From contig CM035808.1 of the NCBI GenBank assembly GCA_020466095.1, positions 13,134,663-13,198,662 on the forward strand: DNA of 64,000 nucleotides, written 5' to 3'. The DNA comes from Chlorops oryzae (lineage: Eukaryota > Arthropoda > Insecta > Diptera > Chloropidae). Below are positions 23,030 to 34,600 of the stretch, in pieces. The position numbers and the translations under genes were made by a program. The notes under the pieces were generated by a model, which saw only the letters and a list, made by a program, of their open reading frames with translations, was not told the DNA's origin and made no database searches. The number at the start of each line of letters is the position of its first letter. Positions within the stretch are counted from its first letter, which is position 1.

Positions 23030-23814
23030 CATAAGTCCAAGTATTAAAATTTGATTCCAAAATTTGTTGAGCTTAAGTAGAAATCGATGCAGTCCACTAG
23101 CGCATCACTGCCACACCGCGAGGAGCTGAGTATACAAAATATTTGGATGTGACCGATAATTTAATTTTTTTTGTTTTTTTTTTTAATTGAATTGAATTCG
23201 CAAAAGATAATTAAAGTATCTACAAGCGCATATTGAATTATTTTCCTTTTGAAAATTTTCAAATTATTGTATATTTCATTTAAAAGTAACTCTGGTCTAT
23301 GCTCTTCCCTCGTTCAATTAGTTTTTTTTTTTTTTTAATTGATTATTTTAATTTTGTAATTCTTTTTTGAAAATTGCTCTCAAAAATAAGTACATTCATT
23401 TGTGTATGGAAAACCAAACAGACTGAAATGCACACTACCCGCCAATAACAAGCGTTATAAAATACATACATATAAAAATTGCTATAATTTCATTCTTCAT
23501 TTTGCTCTTTTATTTTATTTTCCCCCACCACGAATTGTTTTTTTTTTTTTTTTTTGTTTCGTATGTGTTCCATTATTGTTTATTCCATTTTCCTCTTCGT
23601 TAAGTTAACTTTTAAGTCTTTGTGTTCAAATGTATTTATTTAAGATGTAACGGCCTTTTTTTTACTGAGAACTTTTCAATTGAAGGCAGTTCATAAAAAA
23701 AATTTGCAAATTTTCCTCCTTTTTTTTTGAAGATCAAATTGGATTTTCACTTCTCTTTTTTCAGGCTTTTGTACCAATAAACTTTCAATTTTTACACATT
23801 GCCCATGAGACTTA
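23030..23814. other. intergenic AT-rich, no gene
   Basis: Poly-T tracts at about 23,322-23,336 and 23,539-23,556. Nothing recognisable otherwise. Confidence 0.5.
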
Positions 23815-24523
23815 CAGCCCTATTCTAAATGATTATTCCGCGGGAATTTTTCCCCCAGATATTTTTCTTCGCGGAAAAGGGAAGTATTCTAAGCGTCAAT
23901 AAAGGAAAATATGAGATGACCTTTGCTTAAAAAAGTTCAAAATACTTCGATCCCTTACCCAGCGGCCAACAGTGTCTACCGCCTACAAAGTATACGACAC
24001 TGTAAGCTACCTGTCTATTAATAGCTACAAAATACGAGACTGTAAGCGACTTGCCTATTAATAGCTTAATGAAGTATACGAGATTGTAGGCGAACGGCTT
24101 ACCAACAGATTACATAGTATACGAGATTGTAAGCGAACCGCTTACCAACAGATTACAAAGTATACGCGACTATAAGCGACTTGCCTACTAATAGCTTAAT
24201 GAAGTATACGAGATTGTAGGCGAACGGCTTACCAACAGATAACAAAGTATACGAGCTTGTAGGCGACCTGCCTAGCAATAGCTTACTTTATTTGGTGGTG
24301 GTAGCGTTCGCCTAAAAACCGCCATGCTCGACCAAAAGTATACTAGGATGGTATATGAGGTCGTATGCATTACCGCCTACAGCCTACGAAATGTGTTGCG
24401 GTTCATCGCTTCTGTAAGCAGCATTTTGGCCGCTGGGTATATTCACTTCTCTAGTGTGCTTAAAAATGTAGAATTTTTTCCTATTCCGCACGGAAAAACT
24501 CCGGAATATTTAGAATCGGCCTG
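23815..24523. mobile_element. MITE family A2, split by a family C insertion
   Basis: Left end CAGCCCTATTCTAAATGATT at 23,815 and right end GGAATATTTAGAATCGGCCTG at 24,523 bracket the unrelated family C element at 23,958-24,437. The interior (GACCTTTGCTTAAAA, then TATTCACTTC) is continuous with the copy at 21,463 once the insertion is removed. Confidence 0.75.
23958..24437. mobile_element. MITE family C with internal tandem repeats
   Basis: TA flanks both sides. Left end CCCAGCGGCCAACAGTGTCT, right end GCATTTTGGCCGCTGGG. The interior has about six diverged ~58 bp units containing AAAGTATACGAGATTGTAGG and GCTTACCAACAGATTACA. Second copy at 36,406. Confidence 0.85.
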
Positions 24524-24634
24524 TAAAGTTAGGTACATAAAATATTTAAAAAAATAAAAAATCATGCAAAGCTTAGACAGAATTGTGAAACTAAATGGGA
24601 TACCATCAGAATCCAGAAGGGCTCCGTGAAGCAC

Positions 24635-25285
24635 TTAAGGGGGTCTTCTCATTGAGCAATTTTTTTTTCGACTTTTTTTTTGCATTTATTTACAGCTTGG
24701 TAGTGTGAATCATGCCTAAGGATTTTGAATTCGAAATAGTTTAGGGATAGCTTCTATTGTGAGCAGATCTGCGCTAACGAGTATTTTGCGTTGCTTCAAA
24801 CTTTAAACGCGTTATCTCGAAAACTTTCGAAAACCGGCCATGCTCTGATATTCCAGTAATCAGTATTACTATGTGATGGTATTATGAGGTCGTATGTTAC
24901 ACTTACCTACAAAAAAAAGCCTACGAAATGTGATTTGTTTTTCAATGGCCGCCATTCTGTAAGAAAATCAGCAAATTAAGCTTGAGGTTCACGCTGGGTA
25001 TATTACACTTCTCTAGTGTGCTTATAACCCGTAATTTTTTTCCTATTCGACGCTCCGGAGACGAATCGTGCCGCCGGTGACGGACTTTTTTTCACCACCA
25101 ATCTTTGAAGTCTCATTATTTGAACAGTCCCGTATCGAGTACAAAAAATTTTTTTTACTTTGAACTTTTGTAATACAATAAAAAAAAGTATTCAAATTAT
25201 TCTGCGTTTTCAGACAAGAATGGTGAAACCTAAATTGGGATACCATCAGAATCCAGAACGGGCTTTCAATGAAAGACACCCTTAA
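24635..25285. mobile_element. TTAA-flanked element family B (disturbed copy)
   Basis: Left end TTAAGGGGGTCTTCTCATTG, right end CAATGAAAGACACCCTTAA. Homologous to 32,809-33,617 at ends and in parts of the interior (GCTTCAAACTTTAAACGCGT, then GTTATCTCGAAA). The middle (24,836-25,060) is an interleaved mixture with family C sequence, see findings. The left flank 24,588-24,634 repeats the right end of another B copy. Confidence 0.7.
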
Positions 25286-25436
25286 ACGAATCTTAAAATT
25301 GTTAAGCCTACTAGAGATTCTGTGTAGCATTGTCCTATCGGTTAAGTTGATTTCATGTTTAAGCACACTACTCAACGAAATCGGCATCATATCTTTCGTG
25401 TAGGACCAACAAAAAGTAATACGATGGAATCTCCAT

Positions 25437-25669
25437 CAGCCCGATTCTGAATATTCCCGGGGAACGAATTCCTGCGGAATTTACTTTTCTCGAGAGTAAA
25501 CTTCTTCTTTTTCAAAATATTTGTGGCAAGAAATTTGATGGGGAATGGGTATTTGACCCATATCCATAATTTTCCTTACCTTATCTATTTAAAAAAGGGG
25601 AATTTTTGGCTCGAGAAAAGTAAATTCTTCGGGAGTTCGTTTCCCAGGAATATTCATAATCGGGGGCTG
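25437..25669. mobile_element. MITE family A, complete
   Basis: CAGCCCGATTCTGAATATTC at the left, AATATTCATAATCGGGGGCTG at the right, with both CTCGAGA arms. Intergenic. Confidence 0.88.
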
Positions 25670-26087
25670 TAGGGAATGGCATTTTTTGTTCTCGACTTAA
25701 CGAGGTTCGAGTTATAGATTCGTTCCATTCAATATTTTTATGAAGACAATCAAAAGACAAATGGGTCTAAGTCCTTTACACAGGAGTTCTTTTGCTGCTT
25801 GAGTTATTTTTTTTTTTTCATTAAATCCCAATAATTAAAGGCTTTTCTAGAAAGATAATTGTGAAATAATCTTAATTGGCCTTTGAAGTACTTATGTATT
25901 TTTTTTTTATATTTTATTTACGTTGCATTTGTATTGTATATAAATATTTATTTTAGTTTATCCAATTTGTATATTGTTGGTTGTTGAAAATAATTAACTC
26001 GCACTACGACACCAATATATAGAAAACTACGTTGGTAGCAATAATTTATAGATTTCTTGAAACTTCTTGTATAAACGCATGTATTGC

Positions 26088-26134
<47 letters not shown>

Positions 26135-26961
26135 CGTACATATATGTAATTAGAGTTTATGTATATCTTTATATTGTTTTTAGGTATTTCTGCATAAGAT
26201 GTCTGTCCTTACATTTCATTTCTTTCACAGTTCTGATGCGAAGTTAAAAAAGTACTTATATTTTCTCCTGTTTTCTTTTTTATAGATTAGGATATCAAAC
26301 AATAGGTTTAAGAAAAATTTCCGAAAATTTGAATCGTGTAAGTTAGTGGGTTTCTTTACAATCTTTATATCACGTACTCTTGTTGCTGTTCTCCTTTATG
26401 TTTTTAGTTTATCAGTGTTTCATCTGTGTTTAGTCCATCTCGTAAGGACCAATGAATTTTCTGTTTTGTGGCAATATATATGTACATACATATGTATGTA
26501 TATGCACATATATTATGTGTAAAGAATTATTGGAAACTATTTTTTTCATTTAATTGATTTTGTCCGCCATACGGTTTTGGGCTTAATATCCTATATATGT
26601 TTAAAAGTGTGTATGTATAGGAGCACAAAATCTTTGAAATTATTTTGCGCGTTTTTGTTTCAGTTTCAGTTTTTTTTTTTTTTTTTTTTTTTTTATGCAT
26701 GCATGAGTGAAAAAATACAATTCTTTTTTAGGTCTTATTTTCGTTTTTGTTTTAAAATTACTCCAAATATATTTTAAGATTTAATTTTTTTGTTTTTTAG
26801 TTGGGTCCATCATATAAATTCTAGTACTACAAATATTCAAAACCACAGATTTAATTAAAATTCATGAAATATTTAATTTTGGTTCAAGAGTAAGCATCCG
26901 AAATCAGGACAATACTACCTCATGAGTCATGACCATGGGTGAAATTTTTTGAAAATTAATA
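25670..26961. other. intergenic AT-rich, microsatellites
   Basis: (TA)n at 26,091-26,130, poly-T of 24 bases near 26,671-26,694, short TATG/TATA runs near 26,476-26,515. No gene recognised. Confidence 0.6.
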
Positions 26962-27169
26962 CAATCGAAGCCATCTGTAACGAACTCTTCTATAACTGAT
27001 TTCTCTATAAAGAAAAAAAAACTCCTCTATTAACGGATTTCTCTCTATACCGAATCTTCTCAAGGCTTTTTCGCTATATTTTTAGTGCCTTCTTTTCTTC
27101 TTATAACGAAGTCTCTTTATAATGAATTTTTCCGGGTCTTTTGAAATTTATTATAGAGCGTTTCGACTG
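26962..27169. mobile_element. pogo/Tc1-like MITE, family D
   Basis: TA-flanked; left CAATCGAAGCCATCTGTAAC, right TTATAGAGCGTTTCGACTG. Internal TTCTCTATA and TTATAACGAAGTCTC match the other D copies. Confidence 0.75.
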
Positions 27170-27589
27170 TATACTGCTTCAAAAGAAATTAAAGAAATGA
27201 AGAGAAATATACATTGACTGTCGAGAAAAATGTACATACAATTTCCTCATAAAAGCAAAAGATCTTAGCTGAAAAGCACTCATTTCTATAAAGAAAAAAC
27301 CAACAACAACTATTGTTGAGCAATGTGCAATGAAGAGGAAAATGCTGCCGTGAATATAAATCAAAGAGTATGATAGTATAATCGTTCATAAGATGCAAGA
27401 GAAACCGCGTCCGATGCAAATCGAGTTTAGAACACTTAATTTACCAACGAATAGAAACGAAAGATATAAACGAAGAATAAATTATGAACAAACTCACCCG
27501 CGTGTCATTGTTAGATATCTGAAGAGATTTTTTCGTATCGACAATTCTGATATTTAATATTAAATCGAATGCACAATGATCCCCCGAAT

Positions 27590-28058
27590 CCAAATGTGTA
27601 ATCAGATTTCGGGGGCGACGTTTATTTTAAAAGTTATTACCACTTGAAAATTGCTCGAATTCATCACTTGTTTACGTTTATTTTGACTGATTGTGAGAGT
27701 GAGTGCTGCCATCTGTTGATTTACGCAGTAAATGGTAGAATGCAGCAATGTGTATTGATATTCCACAGTTTATTGAATGTTGATGGTGGTGCTTACTTAA
27801 ATTAGGAAAATCTATGGAAAAACTTATCTTCTTATGCCAAAACAATGTGTCGATTGATGAAAAGACATCTGCTTCGAACTACAAATACTACAATCTACCA
27901 TTCTAGGTAGAAAGTTAACCAGTTGAAAGGTTGTAGAAAACGTTCAGTATGGTAGCAATGTTTAGTTGATGTCTGCCATTGATTTCAAATGCAAGTCATG
28001 CAATCTTTAAATGATCGTAATAGACGTCGCCCTCAAAATGTTATTACAGATTTGAGTT
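27590..28058. mobile_element. putative element with ~36 bp imperfect TIRs
   Basis: Left CAAATGTGTAATCAGATTTC followed by GGGGGCGACGTTTATT; the right end near 28,020-28,058 is the diverged complement (AATAGACGTCGCCCTC then TTATTACAGATTTG). About 27 of 36 positions match by eye. No coding content. Confidence 0.5.
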
Positions 28059-30600
28059 CTAGGAACGATTAATTATAAGAGTTTAACTAAAATACATCAC
28101 CGCATTTGTGAATAATAGTTCACGTGAATTTTTCCACCAGTTTCAATACAAACTTCTATTGGAAAGGGAATGATATTGCACTGGATCAAATAATAGAAGA
28201 TTTCAAAACGTTAAACCGGGCTTTCAACATGTGAACAAAAGGTAAATCTCAAATGTATTCGTACATAGCAATCCAGAAATTCTTTTTTTTTTTTTTGTAA
28301 TCGCCACGTGTTACTCAACAAAAGAATCCAAGAATCCAATAAGGATTCAAAGATAATCTTAGTTCTGTTAATGACGATAATCTCAGTTCTGTTAATGACG
28401 ACGGTCATATAAACGATATAAAGGATATCAACTCTACTGCAACACAGAGAAACAGTAGAGGCTGAATCCTTCATTTTATAATCAACACATGGAAGTCTAA
28501 CCTATAAATATTTGTAACGGATCCTGACGACGGTCATATAAATGTGTGACTACTAAAAATTATTGCTCGAAGTACACCCTGGCATATGCGGATCTAAATC
28601 GTGTCCCAGCCAATTACTCTTAAAATTAAAAATAAAAAGAATAGCTCTTTTTTAGAAACCTAACGCCACTCTAAAGTTTAGAAATTTAAGTTACCCAAGC
28701 AGAAGCCAATTTATTGGGAGTTTTTTTTTCATGACGCAGTAAAAAAATAGTGACAATCGTCAACGGATCCCAAAATCGCTGTTCCCAAGCGTTTCACAGT
28801 GGCATCGCGCCATACATCTGGCGGAAAAAAAAATAGAAGAAGTGGTCCTTTCATAATGAAAATTGGTATACATGGTTGGAGATAATTAAGATATACCTAT
28901 ACCAAAATTCGACCCTTAGGGAACCCCCATGGGCTCCTACTTCTAATATTGCCAGTTTGGGGAATCGCACTTCAATTGTAAGAAATTTATGATATTTAGT
29001 GGAGTCTTAAGGCAGAAAATTGGTCAGGGAAATTTTTATGGGACCAATTTTTCGTTTTTAGAAGATTTCAAAATTACATTTTGGAGAATTGTGGCCTTGT
29101 TTTGAGACATTCAGGTCAATATTCCCCCAAAAGAAATTGTCAACAGTGCCTACATGTAGTTTTCTACGACAGCTACATCTTAAACTCACCCGATTTAAAT
29201 CAAACTTTGCCAGAATATTATCTCTGTTAAAGAATTAACGTGTGCCAAAAATGGTTCCAATGTGACAGTTGCTAGGGGGGGTACCTCTATTGGGATCTAT
29301 ACAAATTTTTCATTGAAGTTACCTGGTTTAACACAAATTAAGTCTTTCCAAATTATTTCTTGAGGCGGGGCTTAACTTATCCGGTCGTGTTTTTAAGCTG
29401 AAAAATTGAAAAGAATGAGTTTAGAATTATAAAAGAAGGAAACAAAAAAATAAAAAAGGAAAAAAGGAATATGCCTTTTATGATATATAGTAAAAATATA
29501 TGCTTACTCTAATCACGAGAGAGTGTGTGAGGAAACTGTTCATAAAATATTTTGTGATAAATTCATTTTTTCAATATTTGCTTTTTATTGTAAACTTATT
29601 TGGTATGTTTATATGCCATGTATGTCTGTATATAAATATAGTTATATATTTTTTGTTTTTGTTTTTTTTTTATTTTTAATTTCCTTTCTGTTGTAGTTTG
29701 GTGACGTGAGTGTTAATGATTTAGTTAATTTTTTTTGTGGTGTTAATTTTTCGAGTGATTTTACAGATTTTTGAGTAGAAAATATATATATATATATATG
29801 TATGTATATTGGTTTTTGTTATCTCTGTTACTATTGAATCTTTTTCTTTTTAAGAAAACGCTTATACTATTTAATTCACACATATTAAAAACATACACAG
29901 AAATATACATAGATATTATTTTCATACTTTTTTTGTTGTTGTTGTTTAATACATTTTCCCTTCCTTTTTACAAAATAAAATTTTTTTTTTATAACTATAT
30001 TTATAATTAATTTCTTACTCACTGCTTCGATCTGACTATTTTCCACTTTTTATTTGTTTTTAGTTTTGTTTTTGTTTTATGTTTTTTATTTTGTGTTTTT
30101 AATTAATTAATATTATAGGTTATTTGTAAATTTTTAGGTTTTTACACTTGGTTGGCTAAAACTTATTCATTCAATATACACATTGTACGTACACATACAT
30201 AAATATGTTATTTATATATATATATATATATATAGCTTTACTTAATTGGGGTAGGTATATAAATATAAACTTTCTTGCTTACGAACATTTCACTAAAACT
30301 TAAGTGCCTAATTTTAAAAAAAAGTGTGTTTGTGTTGTGATTTTTTGTTGATTTTGTTTGATGCTTTTTTATTTAATTTTAATTTTTAGTTTTTTTCTTT
30401 CATATAACCACTTATGCTTTAAGTATATATATTAAAATTACATACATATATACAATTAGTAATAGATTTCTCTTTATATATATTAAATATATTTTTTTAT
30501 AAATAACTAAAATTATTATTTTTATTACCATTTACAGTATTTTTTAATTTTGTTGATTAGTGTTTTCTTGTTTTTTTTTTTTTTTAATTTTCTTAAATAA
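28059..30600. other. intergenic, low complexity, no gene
   Basis: 28,990-29,140 shares a segment with 54,375-54,520 (GTGGAGTCTTA, AAAATTG, GAAGATTTCAAA, ACATTCAGG, AATATTCCC in order), a dispersed repeat. 29,420-30,640 is poly-T/TA rich and may be the Mnt 3' UTR or downstream flank. Confidence 0.45.
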
Positions 30601-30689
30601 GATTTTGTTTCCTTTTTAATATTCCTTTTTTTTGTGTTGTATTTTTTATTAAATTTTAATTTCCTTTATTTTATAAAGCGTTGCCATTG

Positions 30690-30786
30690 GTGGTACCAGT
30701 TACAGCAGCGTTTTGTAATTATCGCTGACATCGATAATGTTGTTGTTGCTGTTTTTGCTTTAATTTTTGTTGCTTTTGCTGTTCGT

Positions 30787-30819
<33 letters not shown>

Positions 30820-31611
30820 GATTCCGTTAGAAATGATGTCGTTGGTATGATGGGCGGAGCTGTTCTCTTTGATTTTGATAATGTTGATATCGTTGCTTCT
30901 CGTTGTTGCTCTTCGTGTTATTGTTCGTTTTTCCTTCTTCGTGTTGTTGCTCTTATTTTTGCTGTGTACGAAGAGGCCATTGATGCTGCTCTATTATAAG
31001 CGATGGTCATCATTGTCGGCATCGATGTCGATGTCGGTGTCGGTGTTGTGGCTGTCATCGATTGCATTGGTGACAAATTTGGCATTTTTGTTATTAAATT
31101 CGTTTTAGCCAACGATGTTATTGTTCTTGTTCCTGTTGTCATCGATGCTGATGCTGATGTTGATGTTGACATGACATGACATTGACATTGGCATTGTCGT
31201 TGTCATCGAAGTTGTCATCGACGTTGGCGTTGGCGTCGGCGTTGGCGTTGGTGTTATGGCAACAAAATGAGATCGTGTTGGTATGTTTGCTAACGCTGAT
31301 GATGTTGCTACTCTTGTTGACGGTGTTGATTGCATCGATTGTAGTACATTGAATGTATTTGTTGGTTTTGTTGTTCCCCTTGTTGTTATTGTTGTCGTGT
31401 TTGCTTTGTATTTTTTAGCAGCTGAAAGTATGCTTCGTGTTGCTGCTGCTGATGATGCAATTGTTGTTGTTAGTTTCGCATCTGCGGCATTTCTTGTTCG
31501 CGTCACAGACGATGGTGCAGTACTTACAGTAACGATCATTGGCTTAGCACCACCGCCAACGTATTGTGCATTAATTCGTGGTAGCGCTTGACCGCCAACT
31601 GAAAGACTGAA
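30690..31611 (-). CDS. Mnt: Mnt C-terminal exon, uncertain 3' limit
   Basis: An acceptor TTTTGGTCTAG before 31611 gives phase 0, matching the donor at 37272. The frame starts FSLSVGGQALPRINAQY, runs Thr/Ala/Ser-rich and stops at 31105. Codon-like triplet bias (CAA/ACA/AAT on this strand) continues below 31105 in other frames (TKMPNLSPMQSMTAT in one), so a further indel in the repetitive CAT/GAC stretch near 31,170 may have created the early stop. Extra exons in the 5.7 kb intron cannot be excluded. Confidence 0.55.
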
Positions 31612-34600
31612 CTAGACCAAAATTGAGATGAGAAGATAGGACCGCATCGTTGAAAAGTGTCCAATGGAGAAGAACAAGAAGATGATGGGAAGAAGTACGA
31701 AAAACGAAAAACAAGAGAAAAAGAAATAAACGAATTAAAAAAATTTTGCCAATTTTTGCGAAATAAAAAAATGGTGATTTTCTTTTAAATTTTTTAAATT
31801 TTATATTGAAATAATTATTTTTAAATAATTCGGAAAAAAACTGAGAATAGATTAGAAATTAATGGTTATTAATATTTTTTTGATATGTAGGTTGTATATC
31901 AATTGGGACTGTATCTTTTTTCCAATACTTATAGTCGCATGCTGTAATAAATAAACGGATGGCATCATGGTGGGGAAAAATAGATTCAGAATACACTTTT
32001 GAAACTCCTAAACTTAATTTTTACACATATCATATTAAAAATAATTACACTGTGCTCGAGAATTTGGTACTTTTTTTTTGGACCGGAAACATAGAGAAAA
32101 ATCTGGTAAACATAATTGGGGGGCTCTGAATTAAGTCCCATTAACCGTTTTTTTTTTTTAAGATTGGCTCTAGTTTTTGAGATATCGCGTTTTGATTATC
32201 ACCCTGCAGGAAATGTGAATAGTGAATATATAGTCTTTCACTACCGACCGTGTCGCCGTTACTACTGACCAGCTGTACCCTTTGCATTGCTTCGCCCGTT
32301 AGACATTTAACATTGAGTTGTCATTGAATGTCAACAGTAGACAAATGAGCTATTGATGAATTATTGACGAGGTACTGACTTTGACATCATATGGAGACAT
32401 TTGTACTACTGAGTCTGTACTCCTTTATTACTGATTTGGCACTTTTTGATATTTCTTTCGAGCTATCTGAATTTTTCGAGTGCCTCTATTCAGCTTGACA
32501 ATCGCCATATTGAGAAATACCGCTGGTATACATACAGAAAAATGAAACTGAATACATTCGGTTGACATGCTATACCTGATGTCAATAGATCCCTCGTCTA
32601 TAGAGACGAGATACTGACTTGTCGATATAAGACGACAGGCTTTCTGCAGGGCATGACCAACTTCATTAAAAAATATATACATATATTTATTTCGTTCATG
32701 TGTCAATACAAAGCCCCCACACATTGCCACGCCCATAAACAGTCTTGCCGTTCTAAAGATAATCAAGTCGCTAGGACGTTTTCAAAATCCGTAAAGTCCT
32801 AAGGAACATTAAGGGGGTCTTCTCATTGAGCAACTTTTTTTCGGACTTTTGTTGATTGTTGCATTTTACTTTAATTAAGCATTGGGTAGTTGTGAATATG
32901 CCCCTAAAAAGGATATTTTGAAATTGGCGAAATATGTTTAGATGGATATAGCCTAATTTGTCGTAGACAAGCATTCTGAACTGACTAAAAGAGTAATTTT
33001 TGACGTTGACTTCAAAAACTTTAATACGACGTTATCTCGAAACCACGTTTTTCGATACTGGGGCCCATGATATCTCAGTTCAACATGAAACAGATTTTTC
33101 ATGAATGACTTAAAGTGGAATCGACGCAGAATTGTCACCTTCTCGGTGAATCCTTCGACCATAATTTAAAAAATTTTTTACTATTTTCTTTTTTTACACT
33201 AAACTACAAAATGAAAAAAAAGCCCGAAATTGAAATTTTTTTTTGAATGGCTGCCATTTTGTCAAAATAAAACCTCACAATAGATTTGAAGCTAATAGAG
33301 TTCATCCACGAGAATTACATCTATACTGATTATAACGCACCGTTTATTTATTCCATTTCGGACGCTCCGGAGACCGTGAATCGTGGCCGCCGTGACGTCA
33401 GCCTTTTTTTTTCACGCACACAACTTTGAAGTTCATTACTTTTTGAACAGCCCAACGTATCGAGTTCAAAAAAATTTTTTTGATTTACTTTGAACCATTT
33501 GATAATACAATTTAAATAAAAAAAGTTTTCAATTATTCTTTGCGTTTTCAAACTAAGCCAAATTCTTTTTAAAAGTGCGTCCAAAAAACGGGTTTTCAAT
33601 GAGAAGACCAGCCTTAAAAAGAAACAGAAAAGTAAATTTCCCTGGAATTCGTTCCCCGGGAATATTCAGAATCGGGCTGATATTGAAATTCTGTCACTCA
33701 CAGTGCAAAGCTAACGCTAGAATTAGCGAAAAAGTCGCTGAAACGCCAACACTACACACAAGTATGAACGTGCATCAGGGGACCATTCTTCTTCGGCGCC
33801 CGGGGCACAATGGGGGCACAGCACAATGCAGTAAATGCCACCCCCTCCTCCAACTGGCCACAATAAAAATGACTTGATAAAAATTTAAATATGACTTAGC
33901 TGGCCCCTTCGACCCCCCGCCCCCTCGCTTCGCTTCTGACTTTATTATTAGTGGTCTTCTCTGATTTCAATGTTTATTTAAAAAAACAAAAACAAATATT
34001 TTAATAACTTTTTCCTCTCATTTGAGTTTCTTAAGGAATTGGGCAATTTTTTCATATCCATATCGTAGTTTCTCGTACAAGTCCTTCGAACAACCATTTT
34101 CGGCGATAGTTCTAAAGCGAAAGGTTCTGAAATTTCTCTGCTTGTCGATATGCGTAAGGGCCTTCATGCGTGGACACAGTATTAATTTTATATGATCGCC
34201 GAAATTGATTTGCACCAATCCATTGCTCAGGAACATACAAACCGCCCATGACGTACGAAACCAGGCATGAAGATGTGGCATACGCGACACACAGTCACTT
34301 TTTCGATGTGATTTTTTTAACGGTATCCGTTTTCATTAAATTCTTGATCATGTAATTTTTGAAGTAGCCCAGAAGTTGCATTTTCTTCCGCAGCGATGCG
34401 CAATATTTCGTAAGGGTCATATAGTTCTCGTTGCCAACGAAATCAATGTAATGTACATCAAGCTGATTGGGCAGTAGCATTAGCTTTGTGCCATCGTTAA
34501 ATAGAACACCAATACTGTCATCGTTCAACTGATACCCGAAACCATATCTATCGCTATAGTCGATCCATTTGGAAATCCAAAAAAGTGGCTGCGATTTCGG

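Noticed and set aside
30634..30999. 121-codon Val-rich plus-strand ORF
   Set aside because: Antisense of CAA/AAC-type coding repeats at the Mnt 3' end; poly-Val/Cys frames are typical shadows of poly-Gln/Asn tracts.
32428..32766. 112-codon minus-strand ORF in the Mnt intron
   Set aside because: No recognisable motif, no neighbouring exon, composition like random AT-rich sequence.
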